From assembly GCF_002940685.1 (NCBI RefSeq), contig NZ_PNFP01000026.1:1-64000 (forward strand): a stretch of 64,000 bases of DNA, read 5' to 3'. Within the stretch, counting starts at the first letter, position 1, and the number at the start of each line of letters is the position of its first letter. A program made the position numbers and the translations under genes. This DNA comes from Ensifer adhaerens. GTDB lineage: Bacteria; Pseudomonadota; Alphaproteobacteria; Rhizobiales; Rhizobiaceae. Under the pieces are notes generated by a model. That model was not told the origin of the DNA. It saw only the letters and a list, made by a program, of their open reading frames with translations, and ran no database searches. Below, piece by piece: positions 54,701-62,115 of this stretch.

Positions 54701-55165
54701 GGCGACAGACGGTTTGACGATCACGATCCACTACGATTTGGAGGGCGCGGCATTCAATGCCAACCCGGTCGAGAAATCACAAAGTTTATGCAGCTACTGC
54801 GTGAACCGCATCCTTCGGTACAGTGGACTGCGGCAGGACGTAGCAGTCCTTCGTTCATCTACGAATCGTGGAGCGACGAAGCGCCTGAGGAACGTGCCCA
54901 GTACCGTCGTACGAAGTCTGAAGGGTGGCGCCTTCTCGTGAGAGTTGAAGATCTTGCTGACTTTCTAGAGGAAAGAGGCGAGGATCTAATTTGCGAAGTC
55001 AATATCGAGCGCGCGCTCCGGAACGAATACAGGCAGTCCTATGAGCCCGAGGCACAACAAAAAAAGCACTTCAAAATCCTCGTACTCGCGAGGGACGGTT
55101 CCATTCGCGACATCCGAGGACACGCTGGAGTTTGGAAAAAGGCTCGTCGCCGAGTACAACCTTGA
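48710..55165 (+). CDS. Avs-like STAND NTPase with N-terminal Cap4/DUF4297-type nuclease
   Basis: 2151 residues from a TTG start with GGAG upstream. Residues about 1-220: a Cap4/DUF4297-like nuclease (GARGSNAGDQFHELWALQQILGLL, DGVDCALF, VELVQLKYS, which supplies D...QxK). About 290-400: STAND NTPase with Walker A HGDGGCGKTTL and Walker B LLVIIDAADNA, followed by VRFVVSARTARK and a sensor region SGGIPRVQSYALK. Residues from 700 on: long helical array without clear motifs, consistent with TPR-like sensing repeats. This layout is that of antiviral STAND (Avs) proteins, which bind conserved phage proteins and then degrade DNA. Identity to a known Avs class is not established here. The next gene overlaps its end by 125 bases. 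Confidence 0.82.
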   Translation: MASRQAADYGGARGSNAGDQFHELWALQQILGLLKPKSTLAAVTIEGIQYAEPPTTVDAPTWDGVDCALFHGHPSLDRADRVELVQLKYSGSSPDLHWTIARLAANTKKTGNNSVIRRLANDFAAARARMKPGAELVVRLVSNQPAGSDVRNLLAHADSTAQSENRRKVQQATGLKDEEFDKFLSSLDVGGCGSFSRFALNEAVAGEVISLLGDDVRGEIEHLQSQVRTLMLPERSREVVDERKLLVWFGLGGRKGLFPCPPAIEIPEMSIERVGTDEVLSQLDRGMRIVVLHGDGGCGKTTLTQQLPPKLPFGSIAVTFDCYGAGSYMHSEDKRHLSERALLQIINDVAVAIDLPLLLPRSGSHPVTIETFLQRMTIAGKALELASPGAILLVIIDAADNAVTAAAAAVPVVRPFIHDIAEADLSKLPGNVRFVVSARTARKEGLGFPHTTAEVLCPPFSAAETGIHLRTVFPEASDTSIASFHDLSGGIPRVQSYALKASEGSFDDLFTSLLPNGRSLAQVLDASFSHALAKLGRQAELDNLTAALAFLPMPATVVAVAAVAGTSEQLVRDFAADLAPGIRLSGYELTVSDEDFEDHIATRSKHARSETIARIANHFRENYRGDRYASTYVVDFLLSAGRVADIFVILETDRNVAAVGDPLLRREIQLRRLTIALATCRDVDDKVKAVQTVLIGAEAQHDESAFFNLVDRELDLSVEFSGPSLIRRTLLDRDRAHMHGSVLSHCALSASLKGDRTGVFHFLRMYDAWLAKRPRREDGYVRGSRNEHWKVDDNDIAACIEAVFRVAGANAANRELDRWSPRSARLRIALLVIPRLIADGYGQELMDFANAFSPRGPWRLLVTVPLALAGFDVDSRMLASDLGKLRKIFMPGRDLGSASASFSWTAEWLRLLLTAMEILFVAGGHAEVLQRAVGLLLRAVTNDVAALYPSDPNRVDAVMRLWILRESVAGRTIDKQTFLAFANQIGPRLENKTASTKRNRKSAATEDYEAKQEREKRSRKLSAVFDVYRRRIGVMHNAAKASLDAEDLQGLGNLVEPHEIDLDYDANYARRAIARSISDLLFLTGISIADLCDATLRSAAKKFGTYQDRDVSILSAFRLRVEFHAALLKKIGDAAEEITQRRTRATEKMTELVALARFVFPLSRPDAEVFFNDAVDIAKEIDEEAIDQIDFLARAAVAARASSEPGDAEAASKLAVFAAAASIRLEGHDDFSWDDVLRGLVHVHSATAFACTGRWMDDGTAMLRDTLLPLLLESLSINDISQGRAAALSLLVAGPNTAFLETLARGTNTAANDDKLVEELARAILLSDGQGARINRARTLLNVVGERVDGPWLAQVRKMISFDATKPDRKVVETPKDPVADLVLGVASPANSQQFTPTSGSTWRVALENEIQNRSRTAEYTFPGTILRGISKRLRSPADRVPFLDAMTSIDEEIASAFDWSQLLSDLLENWKDTPSVQRWCRDRLPGVISEHLSVFSRYLRHGQSNLDQLLAFARVDTDCGASVLLDGIAESGMVMGSGALFGLASRLVAMMEGGDAKRILDWYLDRLFSRLPKDDRESLRPVDVPSSIAEALPRFLYALLSDIDTRVRWRAAHAVRSLARLGDTTVLRDLFCEHGKDVDQAFRDPNSPFYGLGARLWLALIAYRLSDESPAALVAAKDFLLVAALDPELPHVVVREYAKRALLLASDRGAITLSEYENRLLVELNVPKKRVQAAETNRVFERREDRGSRRFSFDETDTIPYWYSDLFSMFPEIPAAEILSMAERWILDVWKAPTDIYKWVKEPRRDRRLSDHSYDLWAHRHGSLPTVERYSTYLEWHAMLCVAGELLQTSAVAKEESGEDRFADWLKDFLPTHPPLWLSDLRGPTPLIPELWWLDDRKDARWFGHVRNSEYIEALGLFGAAPEGWIVAGASVSNDHPTREQHLRIHSALVSPETAAALTRALQSVRDPWDFRIPDEDDDEIDQPPYRMTGWLASLRGDRRFDDHDPLRFGGRGIQCQPGREITKFMQLLREPHPSVQWTAAGRSSPSFIYESWSDEAPEERAQYRRTKSEGWRLLVRVEDLADFLEERGEDLICEVNIERALRNEYRQSYEPEAQQKKHFKILVLARDGSIRDIRGHAGVWKKARRRVQP

Positions 55166-55847
55166 ACCCAGTGTCGACACCCTTGGTAGATGGATGATCC
55201 ATCACCTTGCGGAGCTGATTGAGGAGGCCGAGAGGGCGACGGGGACAGATCGGCCCTCCAAGGTCGCCGCAGCGATCGAGACGATCCTCATATTCTGGGA
55301 CCACCGGTCTACCGTCGATAGAATTGACCCACTTCGTGATCTGAAGCCAATTCTGCGTGTGATCAAGACCCTTGATCCGGATGAAAATCGATGGGCTTGG
55401 CGTTATCCTGGTGATGGGCATCGCCCAATCGCCGATGTCTATTCTGCCCTTCGTGAACTCGTGATTGTCGAACTGGTTCGGCAGACTGAGGATGAAATCA
55501 ACATCGTCGAGGCATCGCGCTTCTGTGGAGACACTGAAGTTGCAATTGTAGATGGGCTCAATCTGTGGCTGGCCGATTATCAAAAGCAGATGATGGTCGA
55601 CAACGATGGCAAACAAAAAAAATCCGCGAGGAAGATCGACCCGAAATCGCTGCTCCTCGAGAAGATCGAGTCTGCGCGACATGCTCTGGATGCATTAGCC
55701 GACGAGATCAACGGCATTGAACGACCAGCGACACGTATCTCTGTCGACCGGTTTCCATACGTTGTCGCCGCCGTGGAAGAAGCTTCCTCGCTGGCCGAAG
55801 TGCTTGAGGCGGAAGACGTCTCCAATCCGACTGCAACCGATGAATGA
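55041..55847 (+). CDS. Unknown protein overlapping the Avs-like gene
   Basis: 268 residues. Starts 125 bases before the stop of the Avs-like gene, in the +1 frame (ATG 55041; later in-frame ATG at 55194). Helical features: RWMIHHLAELIEEAERATGTDRPSKVAAAIETILIFWDHRSTVDRIDPLRDLKPILRVI, a middle part INIVEASRFCGDTEVAIVDGLNLWLADYQKQMM, and a C-terminal coiled segment. No catalytic motif recognised. The tight overlap implies translational coupling and a shared function with the NTPase, perhaps as regulator or accessory subunit. Not a known family to me. Confidence 0.75.
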   Translation: MSPRHNKKSTSKSSYSRGTVPFATSEDTLEFGKRLVAEYNLEPSVDTLGRWMIHHLAELIEEAERATGTDRPSKVAAAIETILIFWDHRSTVDRIDPLRDLKPILRVIKTLDPDENRWAWRYPGDGHRPIADVYSALRELVIVELVRQTEDEINIVEASRFCGDTEVAIVDGLNLWLADYQKQMMVDNDGKQKKSARKIDPKSLLLEKIESARHALDALADEINGIERPATRISVDRFPYVVAAVEEASSLAEVLEAEDVSNPTATDE

Positions 55848-56061
55848 GCGCATGTCACCGGGTTCCGCGGCGCCCAGAGTGAAATAGAGGCGGCCGTGAA
55901 CGACCAAGCGAACATCGTCAAAGATGGCCGAAGGGTATTGGCGAGGGCGTCCCAGGCGAGAGCATCGAAAATTCTTGCAATATGTGTCGTCGGAGACTTG
56001 CGAATCACAAGTTCGCAGCGCGAACTCTGCCGGTTGCCGAGCTTTTTTTGACGAGGATACT

Positions 56062-57768
56062 TTGAAGTTAGTTAAAATCCGCCTCGATAAATTCAGAGGA
56101 ATTCGCGAAGCTGAAATTGATGTTGGATCAGAGCTCGCGCTTGTCGGTCAAAATAGCGGGGGGAAGTCCTCTATCCTTCGAGCCCTCAATGCGTTCTTTA
56201 ACTTCTCTAGAGAGCGTGAACACTTCGAAGCGGGGCGGCATGCCTTTCAGAAGACCTCTACCGCAATCATCGACCTAGAATTCTCAGGCGCTCCTGTTGA
56301 TTGCAATTTGCCTCGGACCGCCGCGGGCGGCGCCAATGTGCGCCTGCGTTTGAAATACAGGAAGTCTGCAATCTGGGAAGTATCAAACAATGGGGTATGG
56401 CAGGTTGCTCCAACAGGACTTCACGACACCTTGCAGCAATTTGTTCGATACGTGTACATCCCCGTAGCGCGGACAGAGAATGTACTGAGTTGGGGGCAAG
56501 ATAGCATTCTTCAAGCCGCTATTATGTCTTGGGTAAAGAATCACACTAAGAACAGAGACCGTATCTCTCCGAAGGTTGCTGAAGCGACCAACATGATCAA
56601 AGATAGAACATTTAAGGGGTTAAGTAAGTATCTTCGAGAGTTGACCCATCTAAATGGCTCCTTCCAATTTGAGTTGGATTATGCATCCCCACCTGACTAC
56701 AGCCTTCTGATCCGAGATTTGGTACTTCGTGTAGTGGACGGGAATACATCGATCGATATCTCCGACTGTGGCAGCGGCACACAAAGCCTCGCGGCTATTG
56801 GGCTCTATTCCTATTTGGCTGAATCTCTCGGCGGTACATACATCTTGGGAATTGAAGAGCCTGAACAAAATCTGCACCCGCAGGCCCAAAGATCATTACT
56901 CGCAGCGCTTAAAAAGTTGCCGCTGCAAGTTATATTTACTACCCATTCAACAGTAATGGTTGACAGCCTGGAGCATGAGGAAGTCGCTCTCTGTCGTCGA
57001 GCCACATCCGTTACTCGAGGGTTTGAAATCACGGTGACTCAACTCCCAAGAAGTTTCTGGGCTACCTGTGGAATTGATAGAGATAAGTACTATAACTTTC
57101 ACAGAAGAAGAAATTCTGAGTTCTTCTTTGCGGACTATGTTTTATTGACTGAGAGCCCGATCGACTCCGAGCTGGTTCGATACTTGGCTGAGGAAGGTGG
57201 TTTGAATTTTGCCAACCACAGCGTCTCGATTGTTAGCTTGGATGGCGTCGCTTCCCTGCCATACGCATACCATCTTCTCAAGGAGCTTCGCATCGATTTC
57301 GCGTCCGTAGTCGATAAGGACTATTTTTTACCGTACTTGAGTGACGAACTCGATGCGAGCAGAGACGCCCGAGGTTTTCCCAGATACAGGAGAGAGTTCA
57401 AGCCGGAATGTCTGATCGAAACGATGGTGCCAGACGCGGTCAAAAGGGCGGCTCTGCTTGGCTTTTTCCACTCCAATCATTCGCGCGCGATGGACATACT
57501 GGAGGAAGTAGGGGTTTTCTGCTTTCGTTGGGCGATGGACATTGATCTTGTCGGCTCGGAGACCGCCAAAAATATTCTTTTTAATAGGTTGAGCGTGCCT
57601 GTAGCAGACAGGACCTCCGAGGGGCTGCTAATCCAGCGTAAGAAACAACTTAAAAAGCAGGAAACAGTTCTTGGCACCGTTCGTGCGCTCTCAGCGGGAA
57701 GCCTACCAAACTCCTATAAGCGAATCCGAAAGAAGATTCCGGAACTCGTGAGGCGGCGCGCGTCATGA
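56062..57768 (+). CDS. OLD-family ATP-dependent nuclease
   Basis: About 568 residues from TTG 56062 (GAGGATAC upstream); longer frame to 55924 adds an unrelated 46 residues. Start KLVKIRLDKFRGIREAEID and Walker A VGQNSGGKSSIL, then GTYILGIEEPEQNLHPQAQRSL (signature/Walker B) and VIFTTHSTVMVD. C-terminal TOPRIM: YVLLTESPIDSELVRYLAEEGG, then VSLDGVASLPYAYHLL and FASVVDKDYFLPYL (D-x-D). OLD nucleases such as GajA form the Gabija system with a UvrD-like helicase, but no helicase gene is present here. Codon use is AT-richer than the flanks, as in the KAP gene, suggesting separate import. Its operon relation to 55847 is unclear (about 215 bases apart). Confidence 0.88.
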   Translation: MKLVKIRLDKFRGIREAEIDVGSELALVGQNSGGKSSILRALNAFFNFSREREHFEAGRHAFQKTSTAIIDLEFSGAPVDCNLPRTAAGGANVRLRLKYRKSAIWEVSNNGVWQVAPTGLHDTLQQFVRYVYIPVARTENVLSWGQDSILQAAIMSWVKNHTKNRDRISPKVAEATNMIKDRTFKGLSKYLRELTHLNGSFQFELDYASPPDYSLLIRDLVLRVVDGNTSIDISDCGSGTQSLAAIGLYSYLAESLGGTYILGIEEPEQNLHPQAQRSLLAALKKLPLQVIFTTHSTVMVDSLEHEEVALCRRATSVTRGFEITVTQLPRSFWATCGIDRDKYYNFHRRRNSEFFFADYVLLTESPIDSELVRYLAEEGGLNFANHSVSIVSLDGVASLPYAYHLLKELRIDFASVVDKDYFLPYLSDELDASRDARGFPRYRREFKPECLIETMVPDAVKRAALLGFFHSNHSRAMDILEEVGVFCFRWAMDIDLVGSETAKNILFNRLSVPVADRTSEGLLIQRKKQLKKQETVLGTVRALSAGSLPNSYKRIRKKIPELVRRRAS

Positions 57769-57963
57769 ACGGCCGAGGGACTTGATCAGTTATTCGCATA
57801 GCCAAGCCAGTCATGGTGTCTGCCGTCCCGAAACGGCGCGTGCGTAAACATCGTGAAGCTACTGGACGCGCATAGGCTTCGCATAGAAGGAATGACGGTC
57901 CCGACGTGGCTGGCCAGCTTCTGATTAGCAATTGTCTGCACGGCTTTCGGCAGCGTAAGCGCG

Positions 57964-58905
57964 TCAGCCGGCGCCGCCTCCAAGGCGTTTGCGGTCGTGT
58001 ACGGCCCGCGCCTCTCCAAGCTCCGCCGCCGCCGCTTCCAGCGCCGTCACAAGCGCCGCGGCGCTTCTTTCGAAGCTGTTCCGACGCTTCTCCGTCCATT
58101 CGCGAAGCCAGGGCAGGGGATGGTGCGGCGAGTAGGCGGCGAGCTTCAGCCTGCCCTGCGGGATCCGCCGCCATTCGGTCCAGTGGATGCCCGCGGCAGG
58201 CGGAGGCCTCCGCGCTGGAACGAACACCCCGCCGCCGACATAGCGCATTTCCGCCTCCTCGAACACTTCCAGGATGGCGAGCCCCACCGCGACACCTCCT
58301 ATACGGGCGATCGTTGGGTTTCTCGGCGTCCAGAGTGCGCGCACGTCGCCGCGAAGGTGCGACGGTTCGCGCCCCCAGTTGCTGATGGGCGGACGGATGA
58401 AGGCGCTGCGCCGGGCCACCACGACGTCATGGCCCCGCCTTTCGAGACCGAGGAAGAGGGCGTTCGCCAACCGCAGGCCGCCTTGCAGTCCTTCTTCCGA
58501 GACGGTGAGGTCGATAGAGTCGTAGTTCCAGTTGACGACGAGAGATCCGTCGAGCGACTTCTTGGCTGTTGTAAAGATCTCGCGTGCATACGCGACCAGG
58601 CGGTGGGTGCCGGGAGGTACGGGTCCCGATCCGAGGACGTCGCGCCGGTAGTATGCCTTGAGCGGAGGCACTCCGGCGCCGCCCTTGGTCCAGCATTCCG
58701 GCCGGTTGGCAGGCGCGGGCGGAAGCGGCGGGCGCGGGGGGGCGCGACCGGCCTTTCGCTTCATCCACCAGCCCCGCGGTGGGCGCGGGACGTCCAGCGC
58801 CGTGCAGACGCGGTTCAGGTAGCTGTCGGAGACGCCGAGCTTCGACGCCGCGGCCTTTCCTGGATCGCTCCAGACGAGATCGTAGAGCTCCTGGCGCGTG
58901 ATCAT
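57964..58905 (-). CDS. Integrase-coupled protein with N-terminal HTH-like motif
   Basis: 313 residues. N-terminus ITRQELYDLVWSDPGKAAASKLGVSDSYLNRVCTALDVPRPPRGWW is a widespread helix-turn-helix-like block found in proteins of mobile elements. The rest (AYYRRDVLGSGPVPPG..., SFERSAAALVTALEAAAAELGEARAVHDRK) is Pro/Arg-rich and not recognised. Its start overlaps the integrase stop by four bases (ATGA), so it is co-translated and probably serves island maintenance or excision. The 195 bases before the OLD gene stop hold nothing. Confidence 0.75.
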   Translation of the reverse strand: MITRQELYDLVWSDPGKAAASKLGVSDSYLNRVCTALDVPRPPRGWWMKRKAGRAPPRPPLPPAPANRPECWTKGGAGVPPLKAYYRRDVLGSGPVPPGTHRLVAYAREIFTTAKKSLDGSLVVNWNYDSIDLTVSEEGLQGGLRLANALFLGLERRGHDVVVARRSAFIRPPISNWGREPSHLRGDVRALWTPRNPTIARIGGVAVGLAILEVFEEAEMRYVGGGVFVPARRPPPAAGIHWTEWRRIPQGRLKLAAYSPHHPLPWLREWTEKRRNSFERSAAALVTALEAAAAELGEARAVHDRKRLGGGAG

Positions 58906-60266
58906 CGGTCCGCTCCTTCGACCAGGTCGGTGTCATGCTCCCATTCGGCGAGCGTGCATGTCCCGAGCTCGACCTTGTGCAGCAGTTCCGACCAGACGTT
59001 GAAGGCGCGTCGGATCTCGGACCGGTACTTGTAGAGATTGTAGACCCGCACGATCCCCTGCGGTCCGTGGCCGATGGCGGCTTCCGCGACCTCGGTGCGG
59101 CCGGTGATCGGCTCGAGGTGGGTTCGGGCCGTTCGGCGCGCATCGTGCCACACCCAGTCCTCCAGTTCCTGTCCGGGGGCGAGCGCCTCGAACGAGGCCA
59201 GCATGTGCCTCTCGAACCTGCCCCGTCTGCCGCCGGCGTCGGCGCCCTGCGCCTTGACGGATTTCACGATCTTCAGGGCGCCGAAGTTGTCGATGGGCTT
59301 CTGTCCGCCGGTCGCGCTGAACACGTAGGGCCCGTGCTCCGGCGGCAACGCGTCCCGCAGGGATCGCAGCAGCGCCACCATCCTGTCGGAGAGCGGCACC
59401 TGGTGGGCATCCTCGATCTTCGAGGTCTTGCCCGGTATCACCCACACCTTGCGGTCGAAGTTGATCTGCGGCCATCGCATCTTCCGGACAGCGCCACGTC
59501 GCTGGGCGGTCTCGATCAGCGTCCTGAGGCAGGGACCGTAGGGGTAGGGGGTGGCGGTGCACGCGGCGAGGTAGGCGGCGACCTCCTCTCGTTCCAGCAC
59601 CCGCGTACGGGCCTTGATCCGCAGGCCCAGCTTCATGTGCCGCAGGGCGGCGAGGGGATTGCTCTGGAGACCGATCCGGTCCGCGTTGTCGGGATGCATG
59701 GCCCAGCCGAAAAAGACCTTGATCTGGGTGAGGGCGTGGTAGGCCTGGGCGGGCGCCCGGTGCTGGATTTGCTTGATCAGCGACACGACGTCGGCAGCGG
59801 TGACCTTTGAGATCGGCTTGTCCAGCCATGGGTTGCTCTTTGCGTTGAGAAAGTTCCTTCTGAGGAAGGCGATGTCGCCGGCGGCGTTCAGGTTCCTGTT
59901 TCGTGATGGAATGTAGACGATGTAGTCCTCCAGGACCGAGCGGAAGGTGCTGCGCGCCTCCATCAGTTCGGCCGCGGCTTTGGCCGCCGGCGCGGCGGTC
60001 GGGTCGAGGCCGTGTCTGGCCTGGTTGTCCCAGTCGCCCGCCTGTTCTCGGGCCGCGACCGTCTTCATCTCCGGGTAGGCGCCGACCTTCACGCGCATGG
60101 AATTGCGCGACCGACCGACGCGCCTGCGCAGGATGAACGTCTTCGTTCGCGGTCCGACCCTGACGGCGAGGTTGGGAACGGACGCGTCGTAGACCTCGTA
60201 GCGGTCGCCGGCCGAGGCGAACGGCAGTTGTTCGACGAGGTCGTCGGTGAGATGGACTTTGTTCAT
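58902..60266 (-). CDS. int: Tyrosine recombinase (island integrase)
   Basis: 454 residues from ATG 60266 (AAGGAA upstream). P4-type integrase: N-terminal arm-binding DUF4102-like part (RVGPRTKTFILRRRVG...RVKVGAYPEMKTVAAREQA), SAM-like core (TFRSVLEDYIVYIPSRNRNLN...), catalytic domain with TAQRRGAVRKMRW (Arg), K in VIPGKTSK, WHDARRTARTHL (HxxR), AIGHGPQGIVRVYNLYKY (GH and Tyr). It would catalyse integration at tRNA-Trp. The gene reads leftward from 220 bases inside attR. A co-translated gene follows. All catalytic residues appear present. Confidence 0.94.
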   Translation of the reverse strand: MNKVHLTDDLVEQLPFASAGDRYEVYDASVPNLAVRVGPRTKTFILRRRVGRSRNSMRVKVGAYPEMKTVAAREQAGDWDNQARHGLDPTAAPAAKAAAELMEARSTFRSVLEDYIVYIPSRNRNLNAAGDIAFLRRNFLNAKSNPWLDKPISKVTAADVVSLIKQIQHRAPAQAYHALTQIKVFFGWAMHPDNADRIGLQSNPLAALRHMKLGLRIKARTRVLEREEVAAYLAACTATPYPYGPCLRTLIETAQRRGAVRKMRWPQINFDRKVWVIPGKTSKIEDAHQVPLSDRMVALLRSLRDALPPEHGPYVFSATGGQKPIDNFGALKIVKSVKAQGADAGGRRGRFERHMLASFEALAPGQELEDWVWHDARRTARTHLEPITGRTEVAEAAIGHGPQGIVRVYNLYKYRSEIRRAFNVWSELLHKVELGTCTLAEWEHDTDLVEGADR

Positions 60267-60483
60267 GGGAGCATTCCTTGTTCCTGTCGGCTGGGCGACG
60301 GATGATGTTCTTCTGGGCGACGTTTCCGGGCAGCGATCGACCCGGCGGCGGTATGCCGCTGCACCCAAAGGAAAATGGAAATGTAAATAAATGTAAATAA
60401 TAACAATGGGTTATGAGGCAAACTGAAGTCTCTTGAAACTTCTTGCGGCCATGTGCTACAAGCCTCGCGACCGCCGCAACAGA

Positions 60484-60532
60484 CTCCAAAACCGCAGGTC
60501 GGGGGTTCGAGCCCCTCTGCCCCTGCCATTCT
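60484..60532. repeat. attR: right 49-bp direct repeat
   Basis: Identical to 913-961: the original chromosomal 3' half of tRNA-Trp left behind after insertion. The 217 bases between it and the integrase start contain the AT-rich direct repeat AATGTAAATAAATGTAAATAA (60380-60400), possibly arm-type or regulatory sites. Confidence 0.93.
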
Positions 60533-60625
60533 CTCTAGGCTTGCATAAGAACTGAGGGTTCGGCAGAGTAAGTTTAAGGATCGGTTATCCGGTCGACGAA
60601 ATTCACAGAAAAGACTGATTGGCTC

Positions 60626-60654
60626 TTGTGGTTTTTAGAATCGGTCTTTATGTA
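60626..60654 (+). promoter_or_regulatory. Probable secE-nusG promoter
   Basis: TTGTGG (60626-60631), a 17-base spacer, TATGTA (60649-60654), 72 bases before secE. It lies just outside attR, so the ribosomal-region operon keeps its own promoter despite the island. Confidence 0.6.
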
Positions 60655-60725
60655 GGGTCCAAACAGACACGCGGTGCGTGGGGCTGAATCATCGGCTTTA
60701 CGCGCCGTAATGGCGTGAGCATTAC

Positions 60726-60926
60726 ATGGCATCCAAAACGAATCCGGTAACGTTTCTGCAGCAGGTTCGCTCCGAGACGTCGAAAGTGACCTGGCCCTCT
60801 CGGCGTGAGACGATGATCTCGACGCTGATGGTCTTTGTCATGGTCTTTTTTGCCGCTGCCTTCTTCTTTGCTGCGGACCAGTTGATGGGTTGGGCGATCG
60901 GCCTCATCCTCAACGTTGGCGCTTGA
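60726..60926 (+). CDS. secE: Preprotein translocase subunit SecE
   Basis: 66 residues, the short single-helix alphaproteobacterial form: VTFLQQVRSETSKVTWPSRRETMISTLMVFVMVFFAAAFFFAADQLMGWAIGLIL. The VTWPSRRE stretch is the conserved amphipathic element that contacts SecY. It is part of the SecYEG channel. nusG follows 16 bases later, the standard order. Confidence 0.95.
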   Translation: MASKTNPVTFLQQVRSETSKVTWPSRRETMISTLMVFVMVFFAAAFFFAADQLMGWAIGLILNVGA

Positions 60927-60942
60927 TTGGGTGGAGGCTAGT

Positions 60943-61473
60943 ATGGCTGCGCGCTGGTACATTGTTCACGCCTATTCGAACTTCGAAAAGAAGGTCGCTG
61001 AATCGATCGAGGAAAAGGCCAAGCAGAAGGGTCTCGAGCATCTGTTCGAGAAGATTCTCGTGCCGACCGAGAAGGTTGTCGAAGTGCGTCGTGGCCGCAA
61101 GGTCGACGCCGAGCGCAAGTTCTTCCCGGGCTACGTTCTGGTTCGCGCCAACCTGACGGATGAGGCTTTCCATCTCATCAAGAACACGCCGAAGGTGACC
61201 GGTTTCCTCGGAACCGACAGCAAGCCGGTTCCGATTCCGGACCATGAGGCCGAGCGCATTCTCGGTCAGGTCCAGGATGGCGTCGAGCGCCCGAAGCCGT
61301 CGGTTTCGTTCGAGATCGGCGAGCAGGTGCGCGTTTCGGACGGTCCGTTCGCCTCGTTCAACGGTGTCGTTCAGGACGTCGACGAAGAGCGCTCGCGCCT
61401 CAAGGTCGAAGTTTCGATCTTCGGCCGCGCGACGCCGGTCGAGCTGGAATACGGTCAGGTCGAGAAGGTCTGA
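60943..61473 (+). CDS. nusG: Transcription antitermination factor NusG
   Basis: 176 residues from ATG 60943 with GGAGG upstream. NGN domain (RWYIVHAYSNFEKKVAESIEEKA, RKFFPGYVLVRANL) and C-terminal KOW domain (GEQVRVSDGPFASFNGVVQDVDEERSRLKVEVSIFGRATPVELEYGQVEKV). It couples RNA polymerase to Rho or the ribosome. Length is that of the family. 206 bases separate it from rplK; that gap shows no gene. Confidence 0.96.
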   Translation: MAARWYIVHAYSNFEKKVAESIEEKAKQKGLEHLFEKILVPTEKVVEVRRGRKVDAERKFFPGYVLVRANLTDEAFHLIKNTPKVTGFLGTDSKPVPIPDHEAERILGQVQDGVERPKPSVSFEIGEQVRVSDGPFASFNGVVQDVDEERSRLKVEVSIFGRATPVELEYGQVEKV

Positions 61474-61679
61474 TAAGACCTTGAAGGATAGGGTGGGTTT
61501 CGGCCCATTCTGGCGGAGAAATCCGCATGCGCGTGGAAGGATGCCGGCCTTAGCCGGGTCGGACGTTCCGCACCACGCAACCGCAGCCGCCGCCCCTTGG
61601 GTCGGCAAGAGCCGGGTAACCGGCATAAAAGGTCCCTGGAGCGATCCGTCGCAAGGGGATTTCAGAAAGGCAGAGAGAA

Positions 61680-62111
61680 ATGGCTAAGAAAGTTGCAGGC
61701 CAGCTCAAGCTGCAGGTGAAGGCTGGGGCGGCCAATCCGTCCCCGCCGATCGGTCCTGCGCTCGGTCAGCGTGGCATTAACATCATGGAATTCTGCAAGG
61801 CGTTCAATGCCGCCACGCAGGAAATGGAAAAGGGTATGCCGATCCCGGTCGTCATCACCTATTACCAGGACAAGTCCTTCACCTTCGTCATGAAGCAGCC
61901 GCCGGTCAGCTACTTCCTGAAGAAGGAAGCAAAGATCCAGACCGGTTCGAAGACCCCCGGCAAGGGCGGTTCGGCCGGCAAGCTCACCAAGGCTCAGATC
62001 AAGTCGATCGCCGAAGCCAAGATGAAGGATCTCAATGCTGCCGATATCGAAGGCGCAATGGCCATGATCGAGGGCTCTGCCCGCGCTATGGGCCTGGAAG
62101 TGGTAGGCTAA
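61680..62111 (+). CDS. rplK: 50S ribosomal protein L11
   Basis: 143 residues, family length. [34 protein letters not shown] and [33 protein letters not shown] are diagnostic. L11 forms the GTPase-associated stalk base with 23S rRNA. The gene precedes rplA by four bases. Confidence 0.97.
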   Translation: MAKKVAGQLKLQVKAGAANPSPPIGPALGQRGINIMEFCKAFNAATQEMEKGMPIPVVITYYQDKSFTFVMKQPPVSYFLKKEAKIQTGSKTPGKGGSAGKLTKAQIKSIAEAKMKDLNAADIEGAMAMIEGSARAMGLEVVG

Positions 62112-62115
62112 GACC

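Noticed and set aside
60263-60529. 88-residue minus-strand frame beginning MAGAEGLEPP
   Set aside because: It starts inside the attR tRNA fragment read backwards, and the rest is the integrase upstream region; it is the same artefact as at attL.
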